Part shown: positions 1 to 12,900 of the stretch, piece after piece
How the letters are laid out: every line of letters begins with the position of its first letter
Position numbering within the stretch: the first letter of the stretch is position 1
Source: Episyrphus balteatus
Lineage: Eukaryota; Arthropoda; Insecta; Diptera; Syrphidae
DNA length: 64,000 bases
Reading direction: 5' to 3'
Assembly: GCF_945859705.1 (NCBI RefSeq)
Contig: NC_079135.1
Span: forward strand, 18,044,501 to 18,108,500
Translations under genes and position numbers: made by a program
The notes under the pieces: generated by a model
Database searches by the model: none
Seen by the model: only the letters and a program-made list of their open reading frames with translations
What the model was told of the DNA's origin: nothing

Positions 1-1770
1 TAGGCTGTAGCTCCTAGACGGACTTCCGGGACCCACTTTTTTGGCATTCTCTACCATCGTAATGTCATGGAAAATGGTATCTCAACTTTTTTTTTTGTAC
101 GAATGCATAACTTGATATATAGTACCTATATCGCAAGTAAAAACGGTTCTATGGCAGATATGGTCCAAAAAATATTTTTCATTTCAAAATTTTTTTTTTT
201 TTTTTGGACTAAAAAATATATATTTTATCTTCTGATAAAATTTAACCAAAAGCTTAATTTTTAAAAGTTTAGCAAAGTAAAAAAAAGTTTGGCAAATAAG
301 GACGTACCTACTTAAAAAAAAATTCTTTTTGCATCTAACTAACTCTAAAGTCATTTTTGAAAAACAGCTAAAAAGAAAAACGGATTGATTTTGAAATTTT
401 GTTTTTATGTCGTTTAATAATTTATTTTGGTTTTTTTTTTTTTTTTTGAAAAATGTTTGAAAATTTTTATATTTATTTTTTTAAAGAGCTTCCATAATTT
501 TAAATTTTTTTAATTTTTCTTTTACAAGAAATTGAACTATATAACTGGTTTAGAGAATTTTCCATTTAAATAGATCTTGTCGTTACAACAAACATTATAT
601 ATTATTTTTTTTTTTTTTTTTCAATTCTTAAATCTAAATCTTTTATAATTTTTTTTACCATTTTTCAGATATAACTGTTCTTTTTGTTACATGTCCCCAA
701 ACGACAAGTTCAATTTTAACGAACTTTTTAGCCTTTAAACTTTTTAATTTATTTTTTTTTTTTTTTCGAAAACGGGACATCGATTTTTTTTAAATTTTAG
801 TTTCTGGCGTTTTAATTTTTACACAGCGACATACTTTTTTATTTATTAATTTTTTTTTTCAAAAAATATTAATATTTGATTTTCTAAAAAGTGTTATACA
901 CTTGAGTACTTTTTTTGCAACTCAAATTCATATTAAAATCTGTTTTTCATTCCTTTGATGAACGATTTTTTGAAGAATTCGAGCATTTTTTTTTTAGAAA
1001 AAAAAAAAAACATTTTTACTAAACAATGTTCTGACCACTAAAATTATATAGTTGTAGGTCAAAATTCTTTTTTAAAGCATTCTATTCGTTAGAATAGAGC
1101 TGCATTTGCAATCTGGTCTGATTGAATTGTGACTCAAAACCTTATTCAGGATATTGCAATAAGTGTTAAATTTTACTTTAGAGGTATTATAAATGGTTTA
1201 ATTCGTTTTGTTTCAAATTAGTTTTCGAGAAAAGAACCCGAAAATTTTTTTGTATAACAAATTCCAATGAAACATTTTTGAAAAGGCAAAATGTTGCTTA
1301 TTGATTTTTCAAATCAAACAGAACTACATAATTTTTCCACTGATTTATGTAACAATTTTCCTTGTTCTACTGACAAAAATGCTCATAAGAAACTATTTCG
1401 TGTGTATTTCAATCAAGAAAATTATAATGAAGTAGGTTTCATGGTTGCCAACTGACATTATTTTTCCGAACGCTATACAAAACAATATTCAACGTATTGT
1501 TTCAACTTTGATTGATGCGTTTTACTGGGAATCAATAAGAACGAATATTATTATCAAATAATTTCCCTTTGGAGTGTTAAGAATAGTTTAAAATTATAAA
1601 TTGCTTAGAGCTTGCAGGTAACTCTTTTTTAAGAGCCGATTTATTTAAGGTTCTATTTTTTCGATTAATTTAGGCAAAATATTTTAATAATTAGTATTTT
1701 ATTCTGATTCTTTTTTAACTTTCTTTTGAACATAAACTTATTATTTTTGTCTTCATTTTTCTCATTACAG
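1..1770 (+). other. sls: 3' part of an upstream sls intron
   Basis: Very AT-rich sequence with many runs of T and A and no sustained reading frame. It ends in a T-rich tract and CTCATTACAG directly before the Ig-coding exon at 1771, a good 3' splice site. The first 60 bases are clearly less AT-rich than the rest. Read on the minus strand they give a short open stretch starting MVENAKKVGPGSPSRSYSL, which may be the edge of a repeat cut by the window border. I do not recognise it. Confidence 0.7.
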
Positions 1771-1900
1771 ATGATCTTCGATGGCAACAGTGCCGTCTTA
1801 CTTATTGGAACAACATATGAAGAAGATTCTGGTATATTTACTGCTCGTGTAACATCATCAACTGGACAAGTTGAATCATCAGCTAAACTGACCGTTAAAA
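1771..1900 (+). CDS. sls: sls exon 1 of window: C-terminal half of an Ig I-set domain
   Basis: This exon of 43 codons plus one base begins in phase 0 after CTCATTACAG and ends in phase 1 before GTAAGA. It encodes the last strands of an I-set immunoglobulin domain: a strand with LLIG, then EEDSGIFTARVTS and the closing strand SSAKLTVK. The usual cysteine of the DxGxYxC motif is alanine here (GIFTARV). The first half of the domain must lie in an exon upstream of the window. Joined to exon 2 the frame continues as ...LTV-KK-RRISAYQ. In the insect titin family such Ig domains, separated by linkers, form the kettin part that binds actin near the Z-disc; placing this exon at the end of the kettin part is inference. 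Confidence 0.85.
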
Positions 1901-1911
1901 GTAAGAATTAA
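1901..1911 (+). CDS. sls: Possible alternative C-terminus by intron retention (kettin-like end)
   Basis: If the donor at 1901 is not used, translation continues S-K-N and stops at TAA (1909-1911). AATAAA hexamers follow at 1920-1925 and 2177-2182. Drosophila makes a shorter kettin isoform from this gene that ends before the PEVK region, so a stop just after an Ig domain and before the PEVK-1 exon is in the right place. AT-rich introns give such stops and hexamers by chance, so confidence is low. Confidence 0.3.
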
Positions 1912-3223
1912 AAAAAAATAATAAAATCAAAAAAAATTAAACTCAAAACAATCACTACACAAAAAAAAATATAGTAAAAAAAAAATGAATCCGCTCAAGC
2001 ATAAACAAAAATCAAAAAAAAAAATCTGCTAGTCGTAAAAGATTGAAAAAAAAGTCGTCTTTAACTTAAATGTTTTCAATAATGAATTAATTTATTTATT
2101 TTATATAATTTTATTATTTTTAATAATAATTAAATAACATTAATTAAATATATATATAATTTGTTTTGTTGTACCAAATAAAATAAAAAAAAAGAAAATG
2201 CATCTTTATAATCTCTATTTAAAAATACTTTTTATTTATAAATCATTTTTTTTTTTGCATAAGGAATTGACTATAGTATGTGTTTTTTTCTATTAAATTG
2301 AAAAATAGAAGAAGAAAAGTCCAGGTACTATGATTCATGAAGCAATATTCAAACAAGAAAACACATTTTTTGAAAATGAAAAAAAAACTTCTTATTCTAA
2401 ATTTATATGCTCTAGGCACCGCACGAAAAATGAATATTTTTCTTTCGTGGTTCCGTGTGCACACGCAACGCATAAATAAAAACCCCCATCAAAATGAATT
2501 TTTTTTTTTTTTTTTTGTTTTTGAAAAATAAAATTTTCAATTTTTCAAAAATAACGAAAAAATGATTATAAAATTATACAAATAATATCCCCCGGCTAAT
2601 AAATCCAATGGCTATTATTTTTTTCCACCTGGTGGTTTCAATCCACTTTGTTTTTGAAGACATACAAAAAAAAAAAATAAAGAAAAAAATGGTTTTTGCT
2701 TAATGTCTTTTGAAGACAGACAGCACCAGCAACTTGTTCTAAATAAAAATTCAAAAAAAAAAAAAACTTTCTACATTGTCTAGTATTTTTTTTTTTTTTT
2801 TTTTTTTTTTTGAAATCTATCTGAAAAGATTCTGGCTCGTGGAGGATTAAATAAAAATTTAATGGAAAACCCGCGCATACACACATCCAAAAAGCTATTT
2901 CGGGGTTTTTCAAAAGAAAAATAATTACCGTTTCCACACGAAAGTGATGACATGAGCATTTAGCAAGAAAAACAAAAAAGATTTCATTGTTTTTTGGTTT
3001 TTATTTTTATTTTTGAAAAATCGGTTTTTTATTTTTTTTTGTTCAAAATTTTAAAAAATGTAAAGATAAAATACAAAATTTTGACAGGCGATCAATCTTA
3101 ATCCCATCTGTCACTCAGAATTGTTATGGTATCTCGTCACATAACGGTACCACATGTATCTCAAAATTTACAACCTTGCTGCCCATCAAATCAATTTAAA
3201 CAACGACCAAACCATCATGGTGG

Positions 3224-3248
3224 CGATGATGATGATGATGATGATGAA
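3224..3248 (+). repeat. GAT trinucleotide microsatellite
   Basis: About eight consecutive GAT units inside the intron, with further GATG and GAAGATG variants directly after. It lies in a less AT-rich patch (about 3090-3400) that might be a constrained regulatory segment. Confidence 0.8.
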
Positions 3249-6200
3249 GATGTTTTTGATGAATCACATTGACGAGCCAAGTGCAAAAATGTAAAATATT
3301 CTTGGCATTTATGTTAATTGTCTTTTTCAATGTTCATCTTTCGGTCCTCTGCGGTTGAACGACATTCGTCACGGACAATGAATCATCTTTTTTTTTTAAT
3401 TTCTTGGCTAAGACTAATACTCATTGTGTCCCGGCCTTAAAAGCTTCTCGAAAATATCCCAATCAGTCATAGTACCTTTAAATAAACAAAAACAAAATAT
3501 ATTAGATTCGTTATGCATAAACAAAAATATAATTAAAATTTTATTTTATATTTTTTTTTTTTCAATCTTTTACAAAAACTATTAAAATTTAGTGCAACTT
3601 TGTACTTTTTAATTTTAATTTTAAAAATTTAAATGTTCAAATAGGCATTTATTTTTAATTCATATATACATAAATATTTTTTTTTTTTTAAATTTAAAAA
3701 CAAAGACAAATAAGTGTTGCAACAAATAATAATCTGTTTTCTTAAAATTCTTTTTCTATATATACAAAAATTATTTAAATAATTATTGTTTCTTTGGTTT
3801 AAAAAAAAAAATGTTTTAAGTTTTAAGTGATGTTGCATGAGTTTTGTTTTATTTTTTTCATTATCGCTTTTACTACTAATATCTATTTTATTATTTTCTA
3901 TAATTTTAATTTTTTTTTTTATTAATATTTAAAAATTATTAAAAAACAAAAAAAATTAGGGACACATGTTGCCTTTAATTTTTTTTTTTTTTTTTATTTA
4001 TTTTGTTGTTGCTTGATTTTAAAAGTTTAGAGATTTAGAAAACTCTTGCCGACGCTTGCTTTTTACGCGCCAAAAAACCAAATTTAAAAAACAAAAAAAT
4101 ATTTTATTATTATAAGTAAAAACGCTTAATTAAAAAAATAAAAATACTCATGCGACTAGGCATTTTTAAGAATTTGTATTAATATTTTATCCCTTATAAA
4201 AAACAAAAAAAAAATGTTTAATGTTGTTTTATAATTTTTTGTTTTAAATGTAATATTTTATTTTTTAATTTTTTAAATTTAATCATTATAATTATGTTTA
4301 ATGTTTTATTTGTTAAGTGTTTATTTTATTTGTGAGCTGAATATTAATTTTTAATTTTTTGTTGTTTTTTATTTTAATAATATTTTTATTTTTTAATATT
4401 AAAAACAAAAAAATATATATACATTTATATAAATACACAAAAAACTTTTATTGTTTTATGTTTTTTTTTTTTACTTAACTTGATTTAGGTTATGTTTTTT
4501 TTTTTCAAATTCCCCTTTTGTTTTGTATCCATCACAAAAAATTGTTTGTTTTTATTTCTGTTTTTTTGAAACACTCCATATTTTTGAAAATCTTGTTAAA
4601 ACCCGTACCGTATATCGAAGTGAACCGTTTGAGAACAGGTAAAAAACTAAAAATTCCGACCACTTCGATCTACCTTCCGACACACGCTGCCGCTGCTATA
4701 GCCGATTCTAAAACGACGACGATCGACAATCGAAAACGACAACGACAAGGGAAAGATACTTTCGAAAATGAAAAGTGGTGGGATTGTATCTGGCAAATTG
4801 TTTATACAAAATGATCTATTTTGTGTTTTTTTTTTTTTTTCTTGGAAGAAAGATAGAGAAGCAGAGATGTGACGTAGTCTAGTCATAGTCTATTTTCAGC
4901 TCCATGAAATTGATTTTTTTATTTTAGTTTTAAAGTATATTCACCAGATCACAATCTTATACTAATCGTATCTATAAGATTGTTTTTCTATGGTTCATAT
5001 ACCTAAATTGATGTGGCGTTGGTCTTAAAATTTATTTTTACCATATTTGGTTTTTTTTTTTTTTTCTTAGAAACTTGGTGTTTTTGAATTTTCAAAAATA
5101 CCTATCTACTGTATATAGACCATGAGTTAATAGATGTGATGACTGGGTGGTTGCACAATTATAGAAGATTACTCTTTAGATATGGATAATAGGATTCACT
5201 TTTAGAAATTGAATGCATTTATTTTTTTTTTCTGTAGATAGATGAAGAAGATTATATTGGGCCAGATGCCAGAGATTCATTTCGACCTAATTAATAAAAG
5301 ATTCTTTATATGCATAAACATGTTGGTATGTAAAAATACCTTTTATTTATTTATCAATTTGGTTATAAGTCGCTGCCACGGTTACTAAATCAAAAAGCGA
5401 CAGTTTTAAATATTTTTGTAATGAGAGTGAGGAATATTTTGATAAACAAATTTTCATGCCAATATTTGAGTCTATATGAAAAAGGTAAAGTATTTTAAAT
5501 TTGTTTAAAATTTTCCAGGAAAAAAAAATAATTAAGATCTCTTTGAAAAGTTTATTTTTTTTTTAATTCAAAAATGCAGAAAAAAATCACGAAACAAAAT
5601 CAATAATATTTATAATCAGTTTATAATACTTTACCTTTTTCAGGAGAGAAATTATATCAAAAATCATGCATTTAAGACTTCCTATCACTATAGCATTTTT
5701 TTTTATTTTATTCAGTAAATTCTACTTCACCAAACACAATATTTTTAATATTTATGTATAAATATTTTTAAGAATTTCTTTTTTCTATAAAAATGTTGAT
5801 AATAGATAAAAATATTATTCCAATAAAAACATTCACCGCATCCTTTGAAGAAATTATTCTCTCATCATGTAGATATTCTCATGGACCCTTTTGATCCTTA
5901 TTTAATTTCTCATGCCAAATTTTCTTAATTTCGTTTGTTAACGTTTCTTTGCTCGTGAATATCTTCCAAAGCCTCTTATTTCACAGGTTTTTTGAAATAT
6001 TGTACATATTTTATCAATATACCTACACTGTTTTCATACAAAAATTAAGGATCATAAAAACCTATGATATAAAGTGCTAATTAAAAGGTAAGTAATTTAG
6101 GTTTGAAAAAAATAAATCAATTTGTAAAAGCATTTTTTTTTCTTCTTCAAACAAGGTAAGATATTTTTTGTTTTTTTTTTTTTTTCTTGATTTAGATACT

Positions 6201-6976
6201 GTAAATGTCAAGTGATGCATTCGAATGACAATGAAAAACCATAACTTTCTCAAAAACTTTTTCTAAGATTAAAACAATTTATTCTTCGACCCGAAATTTT
6301 CACTTCACCAAATTTCTATCACTTTGAATTGTTTAACCTCTTTTTTCCTTGTCTCAAACCGAAACAAAGTTGCTTTTCTTCATTTATACAGCACCTTCCA
6401 TTTAAGTTTTAATATAAAAAAAAGTTCTAGCAATCAGCGGATGTAAAAATTATTCAAATGGTAGGACTGGACATCACAAAAAAAAAAAAAAAAAAAAAAA
6501 CAATTTAAAAATTGACGAAGAAGCTTCTCAAAATAATGGTACACTTTCAAAATTTTGTACTGTGATTTTATTTGTCAGATGAACATTCAAAATAATCCAT
6601 TTAAATTGGGGGGTTATATCGAGTTTTTTTTTATCTAATCCGTGCAGTATTTCAAAATACCATAAAATAATATTTTATAAGGCTAGATTGTATTAATGCA
6701 CCCATTTTTTACCTTTATAAGCTATCATCTCTTTAAAAATAAAAAAAAAATAAAAACTTGACTGCTCCAAAATCAAACGATTTTCCTAACACTTGGTAGT
6801 TAATACTTTTAGTTGATTCCCTTTTTAGGACCAAAACTAACGGTACCTACGTGCTTTATAAGTACAATAGAAAAGTTTATTTTTTTCTTTTCAAAAAAGG
6901 CTCTAACGATATTTGTCAGAAATATTTTTGAGTTCTGTTGGAAATAAGACCGTATTTTTAAACTAAAAAGAATATA

Positions 6977-8269
6977 CAGGGTGTCCCGGGATGAGATAAG
7001 AAGACTTTGAGGGATGATTCTTGGGTATATTCTAAGAACAAAATTGTTCTACAGTAACCCTCTATATACAAAAAGAAATTCTTAATTCGCACCCATTTTT
7101 GACTAAACCAAAAAAACACATTTTTTAGAGATTTTACCTGGTGCAGGTTTTCCTTAATATCATAAAATCTATGAGTTTTCTGGCAAACTTGTAAACAACA
7201 TTTTTCTTCATATTTGTTTTCTTCATAAAAATAAATTTATAAAACACAATGTTTATAACACATTTACAAAGAAAAGCATTTATTCTAAAAATCAAAACAT
7301 TGAAGTTTTTATCATAAGTATTAACGGAGTTATTAACATTAACGTGAGTATAGGTATACCAAAGTAAGCGTTTTCTTAAATCATCGCTAAAGGGTATCAA
7401 CTTTGCAGATAGAGAGTTACTGTAGAACAATTTTGTTCTTTGAATATACACCGAAAAAAAAAACCAATATCAATTTAACATTTTTTAAATGTCAAATTAA
7501 CATTTTTTAAATATCAGCCAAAAATGCTCTATAAAATGTGTTTTATGATATTTAAAATGTTGAAACAACATTTTTATTATCAGGATGATATTTAAATGTC
7601 ACATTTTGGAAATTTTTTTTGATATTTTATTATCATTTTTTCATATCAATTTCTCATTCCAAATTATTGAAAAATATTAAATAAAAAATTCTTAATGTGT
7701 ACTAATTTAAAGGCGCTTTGTGTTTTTTCGAAGTAAAATGTATGATTTACTGAGAAAATTTGATCGGCACTAAGATTTTACTTCACATAGTTTGGGAGAA
7801 AATAACAAAACAATTACATATATCACCTATAATAGAAAAAATAATATCACCATTATTTTGTAAAGAATATTCCCTATCAGTAATGTTTTGAAAAAAGAAA
7901 GAAAATTCTTAAAATAATAAAAATAATAAAAATGAAAAGGAAAGAAATAGGTTTCATTATAATAAACTAAAACGTAAAATCTAGTCAACATTGATATTTT
8001 AGTTGTCAAAGTGAAATTTTCACTATCCACTTAAACTTAAAAAAATGTCAAAATGATATTTTAATTGTCAAAGTGAAATTTTCACTATCCCACCTGAAAT
8101 TAAAAAATGTCAAAATGATATGATAAAATATCGAAATTGATATTTTAATTGTTGGACGACTTTTGTCACTGAAAAATGTTAATTTGATAGCTGTTATTAT
8201 CAAATTTTTTTTTCGGTGTACCCAAGAATCATCCCTCAAAGTCTTCTTATCTCATCCCGGGACACCCTG
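6977..8269. mobile_element. TIR DNA element (CAGGGTGTCCCGGG termini), host of a nested element
   Basis: The left end CAGGGTGTCCCGGGATGAGA at 6977 is matched exactly in reverse complement at 8219-8269. The first 51 bases are identical, and the match continues after removing the inner element (7449-8218), giving an inverted repeat of roughly 90 bp. The element is flanked by TA on each side (6975-6976 and 8270-8271), as expected for Tc1/mariner-type insertion. Without the insert it is about 520 bp and has no credible transposase frame, so it looks like a non-autonomous (MITE-like) copy. The right terminal repeat is the arm interrupted by the younger element. Confidence 0.75.
7449..8218 (+). mobile_element. 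770-bp nested MITE-like element, copy 1 (CACCGAAAAAAA termini)
   Basis: It begins CACCGAAAAAAA at 7449 and ends TTTTTTCGGTG at 8218, with TA on both sides (7447-7448 and 8219-8220). It sits exactly inside the right terminal repeat of the 6977-8269 element, so it inserted later. The interior is AT-rich and includes two direct copies of a GTGAAATTTTCACTATCC motif around 8010-8090. No transposase is visible, which suggests a non-autonomous TA-targeting DNA transposon. A second copy in the opposite orientation lies at 9141-9906. Confidence 0.75.
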
Positions 8270-9140
8270 TATATTTTGAATCGTTACTTATGGTACCTGC
8301 CATAAATGTTTCTTTTTTTTTTTAATTTCTCGTAAACAACTTATCTGACTTTAACAAACATTTTGTAAATATTTTCCTTTTTCATACTTTTTAAAGCGTG
8401 TTTTTCGAGTAAAGGGGTTTTAGTGTTTGAACTTATTTTTTATTTAAATTATTTTGTGGTTATAATTTCGTGATAAAGTAATTACAGAGCCAAACAAAAC
8501 AATAAAAAAATAAAATAAAATTCGGCCCCCCTTGAGAAGCAAAGTAACATACATATAAGTAAATTTTTTTCATTTCTAAAATCAATTTTTTATCGTATAA
8601 AATCAAATGTCAAATTTTAGAAATAATTTTGTTCGTGAACATTTCTTAGGGTATTGAACTGGAACTGTCCTGTATTTGAAATTTGATAAAGGAAAAAAAA
8701 CAGCATATGAATGAATCCAGAAAAAAGATTTTCAGAAACAAATTTCAGTTTTAGATCTTTTTATAAACAAAAATCAAGGTTTTTACAAATAATTTTTTGA
8801 GAAATTTTAAATGCACACATATGCCATTTGAAGCAATTTATTAATCTTCATCTTAAATCAAAATTCAAAAATGTCTATGTCCTGTTTTAGAATATTTTTT
8901 TTTTTATCGAAACCTTTTTTTTCATAATTAAATGATTTGTTTTAAAGTTATGTAGCTATATAAATGGTTTTGTATAACAAAAATCGTTTAAATCAAATCG
9001 TTTGGGTGAAATTCAGAAATTAAAAAGACTCTTCTATGGCAGGTACCGGGTAAAAAACAATAAAAAGTATTAATAACTTTTTTTCAAAGGTTTATGATTT
9101 TAATAGATTAAAAAAAAATTTCTGAGAAAACCCTTTGTCA
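8270..9140 (+). other. Intronic spacer between the two inverted 770-bp elements
   Basis: AT-rich intron sequence with no coding content recognised. In a folded transcript it would be the loop between the two complementary elements. Confidence 0.6.
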
Positions 9141-9906
9141 CACCGAAAAAAAAAATTGATAATAACAGCTATCAAATTAACATTTTTCAGTGACAAAAGT
9201 CGTCCAACAATTAAAATATCAATTTTGATATTTTATCATATCATTTTCACATTTTTTAATTTCAGATGGGATAGTGAAAATTTCACTTTGACAATTAAAA
9301 TATCATTTTGACATTTTTTTAAGTTTAAGTGGATAGTGAAAATTTCACTTTGACAGTTAAAATATCAATGTTGACTAGATTTTACGTTTTAGTTTATTAT
9401 AATGAAACCTATTTCTTTCCTTTTCTTTTTTATTATTTTTATTATTAAAAGAATTTTCTTTCTTTTTTCAAAACATTACTGAAAGGGAATATTCTTTACA
9501 AAATAATGATCATATTATTTTTTCTATTATAGGTGATATAATTGTTTTGTTATTTTCTCCCAAACTATGTGAAGTAAAATCTTAGTGCCGATCAAATTTT
9601 ATCAGTAAATCATACATTTTACTTCGAAAAAACACAACGCGCCTTTAAATTAGAACACATTAAGAATTTTGTATTTAATATTTTTCAATAATTTGGAATG
9701 AGAAATTGATATGAAAAAATGATAATAAAATATCAAAAAAAATTTCCAATATGTGACATTTAAATATCATCCTGATAATAAAAATGTTGTTTTAACATTT
9801 TAAATATCATTAAACACATTTTATAGAGCATTTTTGGCTTATATTTAAGAAATGTTATTTTGATATTTAAAAAATGTTAAATTGATATTGGTTTTTTTTT
9901 TCGGTG
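9141..9906 (-). mobile_element. 770-bp MITE-like element, copy 2, inverted
   Basis: This is the reverse complement of the element at 7449-8218 over its whole length, with only scattered differences by eye. It begins CACCGAAAAAAA and ends TTTTTTCGGTG. The flanking dinucleotides are CA and CA (9139-9140, 9907-9908) rather than TA. It carries the same internal duplicated GTGAAATTTTCACTATCC motif. Together with copy 1 it makes a large inverted repeat with a spacer of about 920 bp inside one intron. Confidence 0.75.
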
Positions 9907-12900
9907 CATATATCGACTAATCTTAGTTTGCTTTGCAAGCGCCTTATCTGTTTAAGTAAAAACCAATTTTTTTTTACTACCATATTTTATGAACAAGAAC
10001 CAAAATATTACCATCTTAATCATAAATTTTTTTTGAAATATTAGACTACTCAAAATTTCAACTTCGGACTAAAAATATGAACTTTAAAAAGAAAGTTGTC
10101 TTGGTTTGAGTTTCATTGGATTAATAATAAAAACAAGTTGTTGAACCAATATTATCAATCAATCCCGAAAAATTGTGTTTTAAATTTTGTCCGGTAAGAT
10201 TTAAATTTTTTCTAGAAAAAAAAACATATTATGCAAAATTCTCTGGAGGAATCCAAGTTCAAATATTCATTTTAAAAATAAACTTAAAAGATTTGCAATT
10301 TTATGTCTGTCTTCGCTTGCAATGACCTTCAAGAATGATTTTTTTTTCCTAATTCAAAAAAAAATTATTTTAGCTAAGTTTCGTTGAAATTTATTGTTTT
10401 CGACTAACATAACATTTAAAAAACAATAATGACGTTCGACACAAATTCATTAATCACTCTGCAAATAATTTTTAATGTAAAAATGTGTGAAGTACCCACC
10501 AATATACATAAATATATCACATTTAAGAATTTAGAATTAAAAATCTTATGATATTCAAATATCTCGGATGAGAAGAATTCAATTTGAAGTGAAAAAAGTG
10601 GAGGGCGGAGTTTGGGGGTGTGTGTTTTTAGTTTTTGTTGCATGAAGAGGTTCTTTCTTCACCCATGGGGGCACTTAATATTTTTTGAATCTATTTTAAG
10701 ATAGAGAGGGTGTGTGATAAATTATGGTACGCTGTGAATTTTTCATGATACGTCTTTAAAATATTTACATATATTTTTTTTTTTTTTTAAGTTTATTTTT
10801 GATTTTTGTCTTATAGACATTAGACATGGATATGAGTATGAGTATGAATATGTTTAATATATTTAATTCGAATTATGTAGAAAAAAAAAAAACTTATGTT
10901 AAGGTCAAAAGCATCGTTATTAAGTATTTTTAAGAATATGTTAAATTAGACAGACGAAAAACGACTCAAAGTGAAATTGAAATGAATCCAAGGTATAGCT
11001 TTGACATAAATGCAGGTGTTCATATCTCATTGGGTGTAAAATTGAGGTGGATTTGTTTTTTTTTTTTCGAAAATCATTTCTTCAAGGCCATAAACAACAA
11101 CAACATTTTATGATGCCAAATTCAATATAGAACGTTTTATATTTTTTTTTGTTGATATAAATCAATATTTTCATGGGTAGTTTGTTGGTGATGTTTATTT
11201 GATTGAATGACACATAAAAGTTGAGTCATGTTGTGAGATGAGTTACTCGAGTAAATTTCATCTATTTTTACCTTTGTGATTTTTAAGAAGATGTGACGGT
11301 GAATTTAAGAGCCACTTTCGAATGCAAAATAAACATATTAATCATTTTGCATTAAAATTGTACTATGGTGATGTTGATGTCATGAAGATAAGTCTTATTT
11401 ATGGTGAGGGTGACACAAATTGACAATTTGGGTGGATGAGATTTAATAATATAATTAATTTGATGAAGACATTGATTCGACTATAGGTTTGAAATGGCTT
11501 ATTTTTTGATAATTTTTGTATAGAAACAAAATTAAAGAGTATTTACCTTTGTACTTTGTTATCAACATCAGCCTTGTATTTCTATCGAATGCGCAAACAT
11601 TTTAATCACTTCAATAAATTTTTTCACTTGGTAAAAACTGGCATGTCATGCAGGAGTATTAAACAAAGGACAACTCTAAAGAATAATAGCAATTGAACAA
11701 TTGAACAATTTGCATAAAGCGATAGTAATACATTTCAATAAAAAAAAATTACTCATACGCCACAGTGACTCTCTAAGTTAAATGGAAAAACCAATCCAAA
11801 TAAGTATGGCTAACTAAACAATGAAACCAACAGTCCTTCATACAGTCGATTTTTCAAGATTTGTTGCTGTATTTTCAGTTTTAGTCAAAAATATTTGTAA
11901 AAATAATTGAAAAGCCTTTTAAAAGTTATTTTTTTTTTTTTTTCTTTACCAAAATCAAAAAACTCAGAATTAATTTTTTATTGATTAAAAACAAATTCAG
12001 CCTAAAGGATATTTTTCTCAAATAGCTCTATTATTCATTACTTTCAACCCGGATTGTAAAAAATCATTTTTTGTATGCATTTGTTTTTTCATTACAAATT
12101 ACAAAAAAAGATATATTGTAAATACAAAAATTGCATTAAAAAAAATATTTATTGCAGCGAAAATATTTTGCATTAAAAAAAATTCATTCCAACTCAAAAT
12201 ATTTGCTTTGAAAATAAAATTTTTAAATTTTGAATTAAAAAAAAAATTTTTTATTGCAAATAAAAATTTTCTGCATTAAAAAAAAATTCAATGCAAAATG
12301 TATGCAATAAAAATTTTATTTTCAATACAAATATTTTTGAGTTGCAATAAAATTTTTTTATTACAATTTTTTTTTTTAATTGCCATACAATTTTTTTTTT
12401 AATACAAATTTTTTCATTTGCAATAAATATGTTTATATTTAATTTCAAATGCATTTTTTTGAATTGATATTTTTACAACTCTGCTTTCAACAACATGAAA
12501 GCAGAAAGCAGGAATTTAGTTTTTTAGCTTGAGAAAAATCTAAAACAAGCTAATTGTGAGTTATGGAATTGTGCTTGGTATTTATTTATATTTTAATAAA
12601 ATATAGTATTTAATTAAAATATTTTGATAATGGAAGAAATGGTATGAAATTTCAAGAAATTTGTTGTTACTGTAAAATACTTCACAAGTGGAGTAACTTG
12701 CCTTGGAACCGAAACAAAAACTTGCTGTTCTGATCATTACTTCCTTAGTGCCTTCAGCTAATAATAAAACCAGTTTGGTTTTAGAAGCAACTTCTCGACC
12801 ATTCATTCATCAAGCGCCTAGAATCACCGACGTCATTAAGAAAGTTCTTAAAAAAGAAAATTTTTTAACAGTGATATTTTTTAATGTACATGAATAATTG

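Larger units (their letters stand above)
1901..6976 (+). other. sls: sls intron 1, proximal part
   Basis: GTAAGA donor at 1901, then about 5 kb of AT-rich sequence. It holds long homopolymer tracts (for example a T run near 2790-2811 and an A run near 6478-6500), a GAT-type microsatellite at about 3224-3248, and two less AT-rich patches at about 3090-3400 and 4600-4770. The patches could be regulatory, but nothing proves this. Short open frames here have no recognisable protein content. No RNA gene was seen. Confidence 0.6.

Noticed and set aside
7134..8239. Short minus-strand frames as transposase genes
   Set aside because: They are short, low-complexity and cross the boundaries of the nested elements. 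No catalytic motif is visible.
12703..12897. Small gene starting MEPKQKLAVLII
   Set aside because: Short frame, overlapped by an equally open opposite frame. No recognisable protein and no splice or promoter support; at most a transposon remnant.
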